A stretch of DNA of 64,000 nucleotides from Paracoccus sp. (in: a-proteobacteria) (GTDB lineage Bacteria > Pseudomonadota > Alphaproteobacteria > Rhodobacterales > Rhodobacteraceae): positions 26,860 to 90,859 of the forward strand of contig NZ_JAUNTN010000010.1 in the NCBI RefSeq assembly GCF_030538695.1, in the 5' to 3' direction. The notes under the pieces were generated by a model. That model did not search any database, had not been told where the DNA came from, and saw only the letters and a program-made list of their open reading frames with translations. Both the position numbers and the translations under genes were made by a program. Below are positions 1 to 8,989 of this stretch, piece by piece (the stretch's first letter is position 1; every line of letters starts with the position of its first letter).

Positions 1-611
1 ACCAGATCGGCCGCGTCATAGCCGGTGCGCAGGTTGCGCACCCAGCCACCGCAGGCAATATCCGCGATGGAATAGTCCCCGGCAATCCAGTCGCGCCCCT
101 CAAGCTGGCGGTCCAGCACGCCCAGCAGACGCTTTGCCTCGGCCACATAGCGGTCGCGCGGGCGCTTGTCCTCGATCTCGCGGCCCTTGTAGCGGTGGAA
201 AAAGCCAAGCTGCCCCAGCATCGGGCCAAGCCCGCCCATCTGCCACATGACCCATTGAATCACCTGCCAGCGTTCCGCACCCGCAGCGGGCAGGAACCGC
301 CCCGCCTTATCCGCCAGATAGACCAGAATCGCCCCCGATTCCCACAAGCCCATCGGCTGACCGTCCGGCCCGTCCGGGTCAATGATCGCGGGGATCTTGT
401 TATTCGGGTTCAGCGCCAGATATTCCGGCGTCATCTGATCCAGCGCCGCATCGGAAATGTCGATCCGGTGCGCATCATAGGGCAGGTTCAGTTCTTCCAG
501 CAAAATCGAGACCTTGACCCCGTTCGGCGTCGGCAGGGTATAAAGCTGGATCACGTCATCGCGCTGTGGCGGCCAGCGACGCATCACGGGGAATTGGTCG
601 GTAAGCGACAT
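1..611 (-). CDS. Glutathione S-transferase, YghU/Ure2p-like (C-terminus beyond window)
   Basis: The protein is read leftwards from the ATG at 611 and is cut by the window edge after about 203 residues. It has a thioredoxin-like N-terminal domain ([17 protein letters not shown], then NKIPAI and the glutathione-contacting ESGAI segment) followed by an all-helical C-terminal domain containing [13 protein letters not shown]. This order is typical of cytosolic glutathione transferases of the YghU/YfcG type, which handle glutathione conjugates or disulfides. It is divergent from mscL, with about 100 bp between them. The family is clear; the substrate is unknown. Confidence 0.85.
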   Translation of the reverse strand, partial: MSLTDQFPVMRRWPPQRDDVIQLYTLPTPNGVKVSILLEELNLPYDAHRIDISDAALDQMTPEYLALNPNNKIPAIIDPDGPDGQPMGLWESGAILVYLADKAGRFLPAAGAERWQVIQWVMWQMGGLGPMLGQLGFFHRYKGREIEDKRPRDRYVAEAKRLLGVLDRQLEGRDWIAGDYSIADIACGGWVRNLRTGYDAADL

Positions 612-712
612 CTTGCCCTCTTGAAAAAAGATGTTTGCGGTATCGGTCAGGTATGGTATGCGCCCGCCCTGTAAACTGCAACCAACGCAGCAATCATAAG
701 GCTCCCCCTCTC

Positions 713-1135
713 ATGATCAAAGAATTCAAGGATTTCATCGCCAAGGGCAATGTCATGGACATGGCCGTTGGTATCATCATCGGCGCGGCCTTCACCGCCA
801 TCGTGACCTCGCTGGTCAGCGACCTGATCAACCCGATCATCGGCCTGATCACGGGCGGCGTCGATTTCTCGAACCTGTTCATCAACCTCAGCGGCGGCGA
901 CTATACCTCGCTGAAAGCCGCGCAGGACGCCGGTGCGGCCGTCTTTGCCTATGGTTCGTTCATCACCGCGGTCATCAACTTCCTGATTATCGCTTTCGTC
1001 GTGTTCCTGCTGGTCAAAGCCGTGAACCGCCTGAAAGACGCTGCGGTCAAGCAGGAAGCTGCCGAAGAAGCCGCCACCGGCCCGTCGCAGGAAGAACTGC
1101 TGACCCAAATCCGCGATCTGCTGGCCCGCAAGTAA
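713..1135 (+). CDS. mscL: Large-conductance mechanosensitive channel MscL
   Basis: This 140-residue protein is the usual length for MscL, the inner-membrane homopentamer that opens under membrane tension to release solutes during osmotic downshock. It opens with the family signature [20 protein letters not shown]. The first membrane helix is at about residues 15-45 and the second at about 78-105, followed by a charged C-terminal helix (about 115-138) ending in [11 protein letters not shown]. The ATG at 713 is preferred over an in-frame upstream start at 635 because it matches the conserved N-terminus. A strong terminator follows. Confidence 0.96.
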   Translation: MIKEFKDFIAKGNVMDMAVGIIIGAAFTAIVTSLVSDLINPIIGLITGGVDFSNLFINLSGGDYTSLKAAQDAGAAVFAYGSFITAVINFLIIAFVVFLLVKAVNRLKDAAVKQEAAEEAATGPSQEELLTQIRDLLARK

Positions 1136-1156
1136 TCCTTGCCCCCGGCAAACCGG

Positions 1157-1190
1157 AAAAGGCGCAGCCCCAAGGGTTGCGCCTTTTTTT
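1157..1190 (+). terminator. Rho-independent terminator of mscL
   Basis: The 14-bp arms 1157-1170 and 1174-1187 pair (one G-T) around a short loop and are followed by a run of T residues. The hairpin begins 21 bp after the mscL stop codon, so it almost certainly ends the mscL transcript. Confidence 0.9.
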
Positions 1191-1220
1191 CATGGCTTGC
1201 ACGACCTTGACCGTGGGATT

Positions 1221-1240
1221 GGATATTTATGGACAAAAGA
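1221..1240 (+). repeat. Intergenic repeat arm, copy A
   Basis: GGATATTTATGGACAAAAGA recurs with small changes at 8914-8932, in inverted form at 8941-8959, and at 46605-46625. This copy lies between the convergent mscL and AraC-family genes, just outside the mscL terminator. See the finding on the composite repeat. Confidence 0.7.
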
Positions 1241-1245
1241 TGGTT

Positions 1246-2166
1246 TTAGACGCCGGGTGCGGAGGGCCCCGCCTGTTCCAGAAACCGGCGGGGAGCGACG
1301 CCGTAATACGCCCGGAACGCCCGGTTAAAGTTTGAAATATCCCGAAAACCGGCGGCAAGGGCCATGTCCGTGACCTGCGGGTTCTGCGCCCGGCGGCGGG
1401 CAATGCGGGACAATTCGACGAACAGTTTTAACCGCTGCTGGCGCAATGCCTGCACAAAGCTGCTGCCATGCGCGGCAAAGTCGCGCTCTAGCTGCCGGGC
1501 CGAGACGCCGATGCGGGCAGCCAGCCACGCCAGCGACATATCGGCATGGGTGACATGGGTTTCGATCTGGCGCAGGGCCAGTTGGAACCGTGTCGCCGGG
1601 GTCAGCTTGCCCGCCTGCTGTCTGCCGCCGGCCGGGTCAGGCTGAAACGCCAGCCGGGCCAGATCAAAGACGTGTTCCGGGTCGCCATCCACGTTGCCGC
1701 GCATCACACCACTGATCCGGCGATGCAAGAGCCGCGCCGGTTCGCTGGACGCATCAATCGCCTGACCAACCCGCAGCGCAGGCCCTGCCCCCGACAGAAG
1801 CGTGGCCCGTGGCAGGTGCAGCGACAGAGAATGTGTAACAGCCCCGTCATAGTCGAGCTTGAGCGGTCGGGTCGAATCCAGCAGATACAACATGCCGGGC
1901 GTCACGATGCTGCGGTTGCCGTCAGCCTCGATATGGCTGCGGCCCTCGATCTGGACCAACAGGAACAGATGCTCGTGATCGTCGGCACGAATATCGCGCG
2001 GACTGCGGGTAATCATGCGGATGTCGCAGCGGAAATCGGCCAGATCCAGCCCGCTGACCCGGCGCGTGGTGAAATGCCCCCGCACGGCCTTTTGGCGGCC
2101 AGCAGGGACCGGGCTGAAACAGCCGCAAGTGGACCTGAGGGCATCGCCCCATGCCTCGAATAACAT
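1246..2166 (-). CDS. AraC-family transcriptional regulator
   Basis: This 306-residue protein has a cupin-like N-terminal sensor region and an AraC-type double helix-turn-helix at about residues 200-295, with conserved segments such as SLAWLAARIGVSARQLERDF and GFRDISNFNRAFRAYYGVAPRRF. The ATG at 2166 is chosen over an upstream start at 2262 because a purine-rich ribosome-binding stretch lies just before it. It is divergent from the aldehyde dehydrogenase gene across about 175 bp, so it probably activates the dehydrogenase/PQQ alcohol dehydrogenase operon in response to an alcohol or aldehyde. The inducer is not visible. Confidence 0.88.
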   Translation of the reverse strand: MLFEAWGDALRSTCGCFSPVPAGRQKAVRGHFTTRRVSGLDLADFRCDIRMITRSPRDIRADDHEHLFLLVQIEGRSHIEADGNRSIVTPGMLYLLDSTRPLKLDYDGAVTHSLSLHLPRATLLSGAGPALRVGQAIDASSEPARLLHRRISGVMRGNVDGDPEHVFDLARLAFQPDPAGGRQQAGKLTPATRFQLALRQIETHVTHADMSLAWLAARIGVSARQLERDFAAHGSSFVQALRQQRLKLFVELSRIARRRAQNPQVTDMALAAGFRDISNFNRAFRAYYGVAPRRFLEQAGPSAPGV

Positions 2167-2340
2167 GTCGTGCCTCTCGTTTGTCTCCTCCCACGGGCCG
2201 CGAGGACTGACGGCACCGCACCCGGTCAGAGTAACGCAGCCCCCGGAAAAGAGAAGCGGCAATTTTGGCGGAAAAGTCCAAGCCGGGCAGACACCGGGCC
2301 GCTAGGCTGGGGGATAGTCTGCATATTGAGGGAGGCAACT

Positions 2341-3741
2341 ATGACTGACTACAGCCTTTTGATTGGTGGCAAGCTGGTCCCCGGCGATGCCACGATGGAC
2401 GTCATCAACCCCGCGACCGAGGAGGTTCTGGCCACATGCCCGCGCGGTTCGGTCGCGCAGATGGATCAGGCCGTTGCCGCGGCCAAAGCGGCCTTTCCGG
2501 CATGGGCCGCCCGCCCGATCACCGAGCGCCGCGCGATGCTGCTGGCACTGGCCGATGCGCTGGAGGCGCAGCAGGACGCTTTTGCCCGGCTGCTGACGCA
2601 GGAACAGGGCAAGCCCCTGCCAGAAGCGACGGCGGAAATCATCTATTCCACGGTTTTCATCCGCCAGTTGGCCGTGCTGGACCTGCCGGTAAAGGTGATC
2701 GAGGACAGCGCCACCAGCCGGATCGAACAGCACCGGATGCCGCTGGGCGTGGTCGGTGCGATCATCCCGTGGAACTTTCCGCTGCTGATTATCTGTTTCA
2801 AGATCCCCTGCGCCCTGCTGGCGGGGAACACGGTCGTCATCAAACCCGCCCCCACCACGCCGCTGGTCACGCTGAAACTGGGCGAGCTGATGGCCGATAT
2901 TTTCCCGGCAGGCGTGGTGAATATCGTCACCGATCTGAACGACCTTGGCGGGCACCTGTCCACACATCCCGATGTGGCGAAGGTGTCCTTCACCGGCTCG
3001 ACCGAGACCGGGCGCAAGGTCATGGCCTCGGCTGCGGGCACGCTGAAGCGGCTGACACTGGAGCTTGGCGGCAATGACGCGGCCATCGTGCTGCCCGGCG
3101 CAGATCCCGAAACTGTCGCGCCCGGCATCTTTGGCGGGGCCTTTATGAACGCCGGTCAGGTCTGCCTGGCGATCAAACGTGCTTATGTCCACGATTCAAT
3201 CTATGATGAGGTGGTCGAACGGCTGGCCAAGCTGGCTAATGAAGCCGTGGTCGGTGACGGCTTGCAGCAAGGCACCACCATCGGCCCGCTGCAAAACAAG
3301 ATGCAATATGACAAGGTGCAGACCTTCCTTGACGACGCCCGCAAGGATGGCCGCATCGTGGCAGGCGGCAAGGTCCGTGACGGCGCAGGCTATTTCATCG
3401 AACCGACCATCGTGGCCGACATCGACGACAACTCGCGGCTGGTGACAGAGGAACAGTTTGGCCCGATCCTGCCGGTGGTGCGCTATACCGACCCCGAAGA
3501 TGCGCTGACCCGCGCCAATGCCTCGCCCTGGGGGCTTGGCGGCTCGGTCTGGGGCGACCGCGCGGCGGCCCGCCAGATCGCGCTGCGCATGGAAAGCGGC
3601 ACGGCATGGGTGAACAAGCATCTGGACTTTGGCCCTCACGCGCCGTTCGGCGGGGCCAAGCAATCCGGCATCGGGGTCGAGTTCGCCGAAGAAGGGCTGC
3701 ATGAGTTCACCCAGCTTCATATCGTGAACGAGGCCGTCTGA
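2341..3741 (+). CDS. NAD(P)-dependent aldehyde dehydrogenase
   Basis: This 466-residue enzyme of the ALDH superfamily oxidises an aldehyde to the carboxylic acid. The general-base glutamate is E241 in LELGGND and the catalytic cysteine is C275 in NAGQVCLAIKR; their 34-residue spacing is the normal one. IIPWNFPLL and SFTGSTETGRKV are cofactor-binding segments. The ATG at 2341 has a GAGGGAGG ribosome-binding site. The PQQ alcohol dehydrogenase gene follows 64 bp downstream on the same strand, so the two probably act in sequence, alcohol to aldehyde in the periplasm and aldehyde to acid in the cytoplasm. The substrate is unknown. Confidence 0.9.
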   Translation: MTDYSLLIGGKLVPGDATMDVINPATEEVLATCPRGSVAQMDQAVAAAKAAFPAWAARPITERRAMLLALADALEAQQDAFARLLTQEQGKPLPEATAEIIYSTVFIRQLAVLDLPVKVIEDSATSRIEQHRMPLGVVGAIIPWNFPLLIICFKIPCALLAGNTVVIKPAPTTPLVTLKLGELMADIFPAGVVNIVTDLNDLGGHLSTHPDVAKVSFTGSTETGRKVMASAAGTLKRLTLELGGNDAAIVLPGADPETVAPGIFGGAFMNAGQVCLAIKRAYVHDSIYDEVVERLAKLANEAVVGDGLQQGTTIGPLQNKMQYDKVQTFLDDARKDGRIVAGGKVRDGAGYFIEPTIVADIDDNSRLVTEEQFGPILPVVRYTDPEDALTRANASPWGLGGSVWGDRAAARQIALRMESGTAWVNKHLDFGPHAPFGGAKQSGIGVEFAEEGLHEFTQLHIVNEAV

Positions 3742-3805
3742 CCCAGCAACGGGCCGCGCTGACCGGCGCGGCCCGCATATCTCAGCCGTGTTTTGGGAGG
3801 GACAC

Positions 3806-5893
3806 ATGAGACAATCTTATTGGGCCATCGCGGCCTGCGCCGCAGCCGTCGCAGCGGGTGGCGCATCCGCACAGGACACCAGCAACCCGGTTGCCGGACT
3901 GACGGACACCACGATCATCGCCAATGCAACCGAGACGAAAAACTGGCCCAGCTATGGGCTGGATTATCAGGAGACGCGCTTTTCCAAACTGGACCAGATC
4001 AATGCGGACAATGTGGGCGATCTTGGGCTGGCGTGGTCGCTGAGCCTCGAATCGCGGCGCGGGGTCGAGGCCACACCGCTGATCATGGACGGGGTGATGT
4101 ATGTGTCATCCTCATGGAGCATCGTCCACGCTATCGACGCCGTAACCGGGCGCGAGCTGTGGCGCTATGACCCAAAGGTGCCGCATGACTATGCCGCGAA
4201 AGGCTGCTGCGATGTCGTGAACCGGGGCGTCGCTGTCTATGATGGCAAGGTCTATGTCGGCGCTTTCGACGGATGGCTGCACGCCATTGACGCAGCCACC
4301 GGGCAACTGGTCTGGAAGGTCGATACCATCGAGAACCGCGACATGAGTTATACCATCACCGGCGCCCCGCGGGTCTATAAGGGCAAGGTGATGATCGGCA
4401 ATGGCGGCGCGGAAATGGGGGTGCGCGGCTATATCAGCGCCTATGACGCCGCCAGCGGCGATCAGGTCTGGCGGTTTTATACCGTGCCGGGCGATCCGTC
4501 GAAACCCTTTGAAAGCAAAGCGATGCAGGACGCCGCCGCGACATGGGACGCGGCCGGGGAATGGTGGAAACTTGGCGGCGGCGGCACCGTCTGGGATTCG
4601 ATGGCCTATGACCCGGACCTTGACCTGATGTATATCGGCGTTGGGAACGGCAGCCCGTGGAACGCGGCGTTGCGCAGCCCGGCGGGGGGCGACAACCTGT
4701 ATCTTGGCTCGGTCGTGGCGCTGCGGCCCGATACTGGCGAATATGTCTGCCATTATCAGGAAACCCCGGCAGAAAACTGGGACTACACCTCGACCCAGCA
4801 CATCATCCTGTCGGATATAGAATGGCAGGGCGAAACCCGCAAAGTGTTTATGCACGCGCCAAAGAACGGGTTTTTCTTTGTCGTGGACCGCACGAATTGC
4901 CAGTTTCTGTCCGCCGAACCCTTCGTCAAGGTGACATGGGCCAGCGGCTATGACGACAACGGCCGCCCGATCGAGAACCCGCAGGCGCGCTCCCCCGATG
5001 GCGCGGTGTGGGAAACCATCCCGTCGGCCTTTGGGGCGCATAACTGGCACCCGATGTCCTATAACCCGCAGACCGGACTGGTTTATATCCCCGCGCAAGG
5101 GGTTCCCGGTGTGCAGCAACCCGACCCGGACTGGCAACCCAACCAGCTTGTGCCAGAGGCCCCGATGTCCGCGAATGGCTGGAACCTTGGCAAGCTCTTG
5201 TCCACCGGCGCACCCAAGGCCACGCCCTATGGGCAATTGCTGGCATGGGATCCGGTGAAACAGGCCCCGGCATGGCGCGTCGATTACGTCTCGCCATGGA
5301 ACGGTGGCACGCTGACGACGGCGGGCAATCTGGTGTTCCAAGGCACTGCGGACGGACGCTTCGTCGCGTATGACGCCGCGACCGGCGACATGCTGTGGCA
5401 ATCCCCGGTCGGCACCGGCGTGGTGGCAGCACCCGCGACATGGGAAAAGGACGGGGTGCAATATGTCTCGATCGCGGTCGGCTGGGGCGGCATCTATGGG
5501 CTGATGAACCGCGCCACCGAAGTTGCGGGACCGGGCCGGGTCTATACGTTCCGCCTTGGCGGTGATGCCCCCATGCCGGAACTCAAGATGCGTCCCACCG
5601 CACATCTGGTCGAAGGCGTCCCCTATGATCCTGCCGATGTCGAGGCCGGGGCCAAACTCTATGTCGCCTCTTGCCTGTTCTGCCACGGCGTTCCGGCGGT
5701 CGATAATGGCGGAGCATTGCCCAACCTCGGCTATTCCGCCCATGACATCATCGCCGCGCTGCCGGAACTGGTGCTGGCTGACACCTTCACCCCGCTGGGG
5801 ATGCCCAGTTTTCAGGGCAAACTCAGCGAATCCGACCTGCACAAGATCGCCGCCTTTATCCAGAACACGGCGGACGCAGTACGCGGAAACTGA
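3806..5893 (+). CDS. PQQ-dependent quinohaemoprotein alcohol dehydrogenase
   Basis: This 695-residue periplasmic enzyme begins with a signal peptide (MRQSYWAIAACAAAVAAGGASAQ). An eight-bladed propeller with repeated tryptophan-docking segments follows. The adjacent cysteines C134-C135 (GCCD) form the unusual vicinal disulfide that lies over PQQ in this family. The C-terminus carries a cytochrome c domain with haem motif CLFCH at 623-627 and a probable methionine ligand in LGMPSFQG. This domain order is that of type II (soluble) or type III quinohaemoprotein alcohol dehydrogenases. It is likely co-transcribed with the upstream aldehyde dehydrogenase. No PQQ biosynthesis gene is present in the window. 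Confidence 0.93.
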   Translation: MRQSYWAIAACAAAVAAGGASAQDTSNPVAGLTDTTIIANATETKNWPSYGLDYQETRFSKLDQINADNVGDLGLAWSLSLESRRGVEATPLIMDGVMYVSSSWSIVHAIDAVTGRELWRYDPKVPHDYAAKGCCDVVNRGVAVYDGKVYVGAFDGWLHAIDAATGQLVWKVDTIENRDMSYTITGAPRVYKGKVMIGNGGAEMGVRGYISAYDAASGDQVWRFYTVPGDPSKPFESKAMQDAAATWDAAGEWWKLGGGGTVWDSMAYDPDLDLMYIGVGNGSPWNAALRSPAGGDNLYLGSVVALRPDTGEYVCHYQETPAENWDYTSTQHIILSDIEWQGETRKVFMHAPKNGFFFVVDRTNCQFLSAEPFVKVTWASGYDDNGRPIENPQARSPDGAVWETIPSAFGAHNWHPMSYNPQTGLVYIPAQGVPGVQQPDPDWQPNQLVPEAPMSANGWNLGKLLSTGAPKATPYGQLLAWDPVKQAPAWRVDYVSPWNGGTLTTAGNLVFQGTADGRFVAYDAATGDMLWQSPVGTGVVAAPATWEKDGVQYVSIAVGWGGIYGLMNRATEVAGPGRVYTFRLGGDAPMPELKMRPTAHLVEGVPYDPADVEAGAKLYVASCLFCHGVPAVDNGGALPNLGYSAHDIIAALPELVLADTFTPLGMPSFQGKLSESDLHKIAAFIQNTADAVRGN

Positions 5894-5954
5894 ACGAATC
5901 GCCCTGCCCGATCCCTTCGGGCGGGGCATTTACCCCCTCACGGAACAAGCCCAT

Positions 5955-6593
5955 ATGTCCGATTTTGACCGATCCCCCGATGGTCTGGCCTTTTCCAAAG
6001 CCGTGCAGCAGATGCAAACCCGGCTCGGCTCCCGCCGGCTCTACGAGACCATGCAATGGCCGGTCGATATTCCAAGGGAACTGGCGGCGTTCCTGACCCT
6101 GCAACGCAGCGTGTTTCTGGCCAGCGCCAGCGCCGATGGGCAGCCCTATATGCAGCATCGGGGCGGGCCGCCGGGATTTCTGCACCTGCTGGACAGCCGC
6201 ACCATCGCCATGGCCGATCTGCGCGGGAACCGACAATATATCACGCTGGGAAACCTGTCCGAAAACAACCGCGTGTTGCTGTTTGCGATGGATTACACCA
6301 ACCGGCAGCGGGTCAAAATCTGGGGGCAGGCCGAGGTGATCGAGGACGACCCGGCACTGATCGAGCGCCTGACACCGCCCGGCTTACGCGCCGACCGGGC
6401 GCTGCTGATCCATGTCAGCGCATGGGATCAGAATTGCCCTCAGCATATCCCGCAACGCTATGAGGCCGATGCACTGGCCGAGCAACTTGCCCGCAAGGAC
6501 GCCCGCATCGCCGCGCTGGAGCAGGAAATTGCCACCCTCAGCCAGCAGCTTGCGACGCGCGAGATCTGCGGCGATGATCTTTGGCCCCAGTAA
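5955..6593 (+). CDS. Pyridoxamine 5'-phosphate oxidase-like FMN-binding protein
   Basis: The 212-residue protein contains the split beta-barrel of the PNPOx-like family: LQRSVFLASASADGQPYMQHRGGPPGF at about 47-75, then RGNRQYITLGNLSENNRVLLFAMDY. A C-terminal coiled coil follows (about 172-200, EQLARKDARIAALEQEIATL). Members bind FMN or F420 and are often assigned to flavin redox chemistry without a known substrate. The ATG at 5955 starts 61 bp after the alcohol dehydrogenase stop, so it may belong to the same transcript, though a functional link is not established. Confidence 0.8.
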   Translation: MSDFDRSPDGLAFSKAVQQMQTRLGSRRLYETMQWPVDIPRELAAFLTLQRSVFLASASADGQPYMQHRGGPPGFLHLLDSRTIAMADLRGNRQYITLGNLSENNRVLLFAMDYTNRQRVKIWGQAEVIEDDPALIERLTPPGLRADRALLIHVSAWDQNCPQHIPQRYEADALAEQLARKDARIAALEQEIATLSQQLATREICGDDLWPQ

Positions 6594-6602
6594 CGTGGCG
6601 GA

Positions 6603-6962
6603 TCAGCCAAACACCTTTTTCGCGGCACTGATGGCGTTCATCGCAGCCGGAACGCCCGCATAAACCGAGACTTGCAGGATGATTTCGACGATTTCCGCCC
6701 GCGTCACGCCGCAATTTAGCGCGGCACGAATGTGGAACTCCAGTTGTGCAGGGGCGGTGGCCATCGCGGCCAACATAGCAACGGTCAGCATCTCGCGGCT
6801 GCGCAGGTCGATACCGGGGCGCGACAGAATGTCGGCAAAGGCGTGACCAAGGATCAGCTCGGTCGTGCCGAGCGCGAATCCTTCCAGATTGGCCTGCACC
6901 CGCGAGGCCGCACCGGGCTCCAACCGCTCCAGAACCGCCAGCGCATCGGAAAGGCGGCTCAT
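6603..6962 (-). CDS. Carboxymuconolactone decarboxylase (AhpD-like) family protein
   Basis: The 119-residue protein has the CMD fold sequence, with SREMLTVAMLAAM and FHIRAALNCGVTRAEIVEIILQVSVYAG. It is the usual length for PcaC-like gamma-carboxymuconolactone decarboxylases. It lacks a CxxC pair, so a peroxidase-type AhpD role is unlikely. Its start overlaps the stop of the upstream aldo/keto reductase by 4 nt (ATGA), so the two are translationally coupled. No protocatechuate genes lie nearby, so the reaction cannot be named. Confidence 0.85.
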   Translation of the reverse strand: MSRLSDALAVLERLEPGAASRVQANLEGFALGTTELILGHAFADILSRPGIDLRSREMLTVAMLAAMATAPAQLEFHIRAALNCGVTRAEIVEIILQVSVYAGVPAAMNAISAAKKVFG

Positions 6963-7930
6963 GCGTCAACGCCCTTCATGCCCTCGTCGCTATAACGCGC
7001 CCCCACCACCGGCAGCGCGGCAAGACTGCGGTCGATCCCGGCCAGATCATCCGGCGTCAGCGCCAGATCCACCGCCGCCGCATTGTCACGCAGGTATTCA
7101 ACGCGCACCGTGCCGGGGATCGGCACCACATCACCGCCCTGCGCCAGCAGCCAGGCCAGCGAAAGCTGCGCCGGCGTGCAGCCCTTGCGCGCTGCGATCG
7201 CCGCGATTTCATCCGCGATACGACGGTTCACCGCCAGCGCCTCGGGCTGGAAACGCGGCAGGCTGGTGCGGAAATCACCCTCGACGAAGCCCTGCATCCG
7301 CCCGGTCAGAAACCCGCGCCCCAGCGGCGCATAGGCGACAAAACCCACGCCTAGGTCTCGGCAAGCGGGCAGCACTTCGGCCTCGGCCCCACGCGCCCAC
7401 AGCGAATATTCGCTTTGCACCGCCGTCACCGGATGCACCGCATGGGCGCGGCGCAGGGTCGCGGCGCTGACCTCGCACAGACCGATACGAGCGATCTTGC
7501 CCGCCTCCACCAACCGCGCCAGACCGGCCATCGTCTCCTCGATCCGGTCGCTGTCAACGCGGTGAACGTAATACAGGTCGATCCGTTCCAGCCCCAGCCG
7601 CCGCAAAGATCCCTCGACCGACCGGCGGGCATAATCGGGGCTGTTGTCGATGCTGCGCCGGTATTCGCCCGGCGCACGGATAATCCCGAACTTGGTCGTA
7701 ACCTGCATCGGCGCCGAGATTTCGCGCAGGAAACGACCAATCAGGTCTTCGTTATGCTGCGGACCATACATGTCTGCGGTGTCAAGAAGCGTGATCCCCA
7801 GATCCGCCGCCTTGTGCAGCACGCGCAGGGAACGGGCGTCGTCGCACGGGCCATAAAACTCACTCATCCCCATACAGCCAAGGCCGATGGCAGAGGTCTG
7901 AAAATCAGCGGTCAGATTACGGCGTTGCAT
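6959..7930 (-). CDS. Aldo/keto reductase
   Basis: This 323-residue NADPH-dependent oxidoreductase has a TIM barrel with GLGCMGMSEFYG near the N-terminus, the catalytic D-Y pair in LLDTADMYGP, a lysine in TKFGI and HRVD as the catalytic histidine region. VVPIPGT near the C-terminus belongs to the cofactor pocket. It resembles the YajO/general stress AKR group. The ATG at 7930 replaces a longer upstream start at 8017. It is divergent from a LysR regulator that probably controls it, with 75 bp between the start codons. Confidence 0.92.
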   Translation of the reverse strand: MQRRNLTADFQTSAIGLGCMGMSEFYGPCDDARSLRVLHKAADLGITLLDTADMYGPQHNEDLIGRFLREISAPMQVTTKFGIIRAPGEYRRSIDNSPDYARRSVEGSLRRLGLERIDLYYVHRVDSDRIEETMAGLARLVEAGKIARIGLCEVSAATLRRAHAVHPVTAVQSEYSLWARGAEAEVLPACRDLGVGFVAYAPLGRGFLTGRMQGFVEGDFRTSLPRFQPEALAVNRRIADEIAAIAARKGCTPAQLSLAWLLAQGGDVVPIPGTVRVEYLRDNAAAVDLALTPDDLAGIDRSLAALPVVGARYSDEGMKGVDA

Positions 7931-7946
7931 GGCGCACCTTTTCATT

Positions 7947-7962
7947 GTCGGAGTGATCCGAC
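7947..7962. promoter_or_regulatory. Candidate LysR operator between AKR and LysR genes
   Basis: GTCGGA-GTGA-TCCGAC is a perfect 6-bp dyad in the 75-bp divergent intergenic region. LysR proteins usually bind a dyad between divergent promoters, so this is a good but unproven operator. Confidence 0.45.
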
Positions 7963-8005
7963 TGTGGCATTTCCGAAAAGCACGCAAAAGCGCCGGGGAT
8001 GGTAA

Positions 8006-8887
8006 ATGGATTTCCAAAATCGGAAAGATGCACCCTATGTCTGGGATGATATTCGCTGCTTTCTGGCCATCGCCCGGACCGGCTCGCTCAGCGGTACAGC
8101 GGCGCGTCTGGGGGTGGGGCTGGCGACCGTTTCGCGCCGTATCGCACGGTTCGAAGCCGCGATGGGCCAGCCGTTATTCATCCGCCAACAATCGGGCTAT
8201 GCGCTGACCGAGGACGGGGCCGCCCTGATCGAGCGTGCCGAAACGATCGAGGCAGCCGCGCTGACACTGGGCAGGATGCAGGCCGAGGTTGCGGGCCGGG
8301 TGCGGCTGGCCACGGCGGAAAATCTGGCCACCGCGCTGATCCTGCCCGAATTGGCACGCCTGCGGGCCGCACATCCACAACTGACGGTCGAGGTGCTGAC
8401 CGACTTCACCAGCGTGAACCTGCACCGCCGCGAGGCGGACATCGCCCTGCGCATGGTGCGGCCTGATCGCGGCAATGTCTCGGTTCAGCGGCTGGGGGTG
8501 ATGGGGTTCGGACTGTATGCAGCGGCGGATTACCCGAACACCACCCCCGAACACCGCGGCTTTATCGCATGGTCGGACGCACAAGCCCATCTGCCCGCCG
8601 CCAGATGGGTGGAACGCGCCCTTGCCGGTGCCGCGCCTGCGGTGGTGACGACCTCACTGGCCGCTCAATTGGCGGCTTGCGCGGCGGGGCTGGGGCTTGC
8701 CGTGCTGCCGCATTTTCTGGCCCGCCCGCGCGGACTGATCTGCGCCGAACCCACGCCCGAACTGGATCAACCCATCTGGCTGGTCACGCAATCCGACCTT
8801 GCCACATCACGGCGCGTTCAGGCCGTGGCGGATTTCCTGCGCGATCTGGTCATGCAGAACCGGCAGGCGCTGGCGCATGGGATATAA
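8006..8887 (+). CDS. LysR-family transcriptional regulator
   Basis: The 293-residue protein has an N-terminal winged helix-turn-helix (about residues 14-72: FLAIARTGSLSGTAARLGVGLATVSRRI) and a periplasmic-binding-protein-like effector domain with VRLATAENLATALILPELARL. It is most like the YafC/DmlR subgroup. It is divergent from the aldo/keto reductase and CMD genes, which are its likely targets. The inducer is unknown. Confidence 0.92.
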   Translation: MDFQNRKDAPYVWDDIRCFLAIARTGSLSGTAARLGVGLATVSRRIARFEAAMGQPLFIRQQSGYALTEDGAALIERAETIEAAALTLGRMQAEVAGRVRLATAENLATALILPELARLRAAHPQLTVEVLTDFTSVNLHRREADIALRMVRPDRGNVSVQRLGVMGFGLYAAADYPNTTPEHRGFIAWSDAQAHLPAARWVERALAGAAPAVVTTSLAAQLAACAAGLGLAVLPHFLARPRGLICAEPTPELDQPIWLVTQSDLATSRRVQAVADFLRDLVMQNRQALAHGI

Positions 8888-8913
8888 ACCCGCCCAAGCT
8901 GCCGCCTCGGCAT

Positions 8914-8959
8914 GGATATTTACAGACAAAAGATGCCTCTCTTTTGTCCCTAAATATCC
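8914..8959. repeat. Paired intergenic repeat arms, copy B (bidirectional hairpin)
   Basis: The arms 8914-8932 and 8941-8959 are 19 bp each, match at 17 of 19 positions as an inverted repeat and enclose an 8-nt loop. They lie between the convergent LysR and pheT genes, consistent with a terminator working in both directions. Copies of one arm occur at 1221 and 46605. Confidence 0.75.
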
Positions 8960-8970
8960 CCGCCGGAGGC

Positions 8971-8989
8971 AAGGGGGCGCAGCCCCCTT
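8971..8989 (-). terminator. GC-rich hairpin at the end of pheT
   Basis: AAGGGGGC (8971-8978) pairs with GCCCCCTT (8982-8989) across a 3-nt loop. It starts at the pheT stop codon and is followed on the minus strand by the copy B repeat. No T run follows it directly. Confidence 0.6.

Noticed and set aside
635-712. A longer N-terminus for MscL
   Set aside because: The added residues are unlike MscL; the conserved start is at 713.
4112-5929. A 605-codon minus-strand frame across the PQQ alcohol dehydrogenase
   Set aside because: Antisense shadow of a clearly identified gene, with no recognisable protein features.
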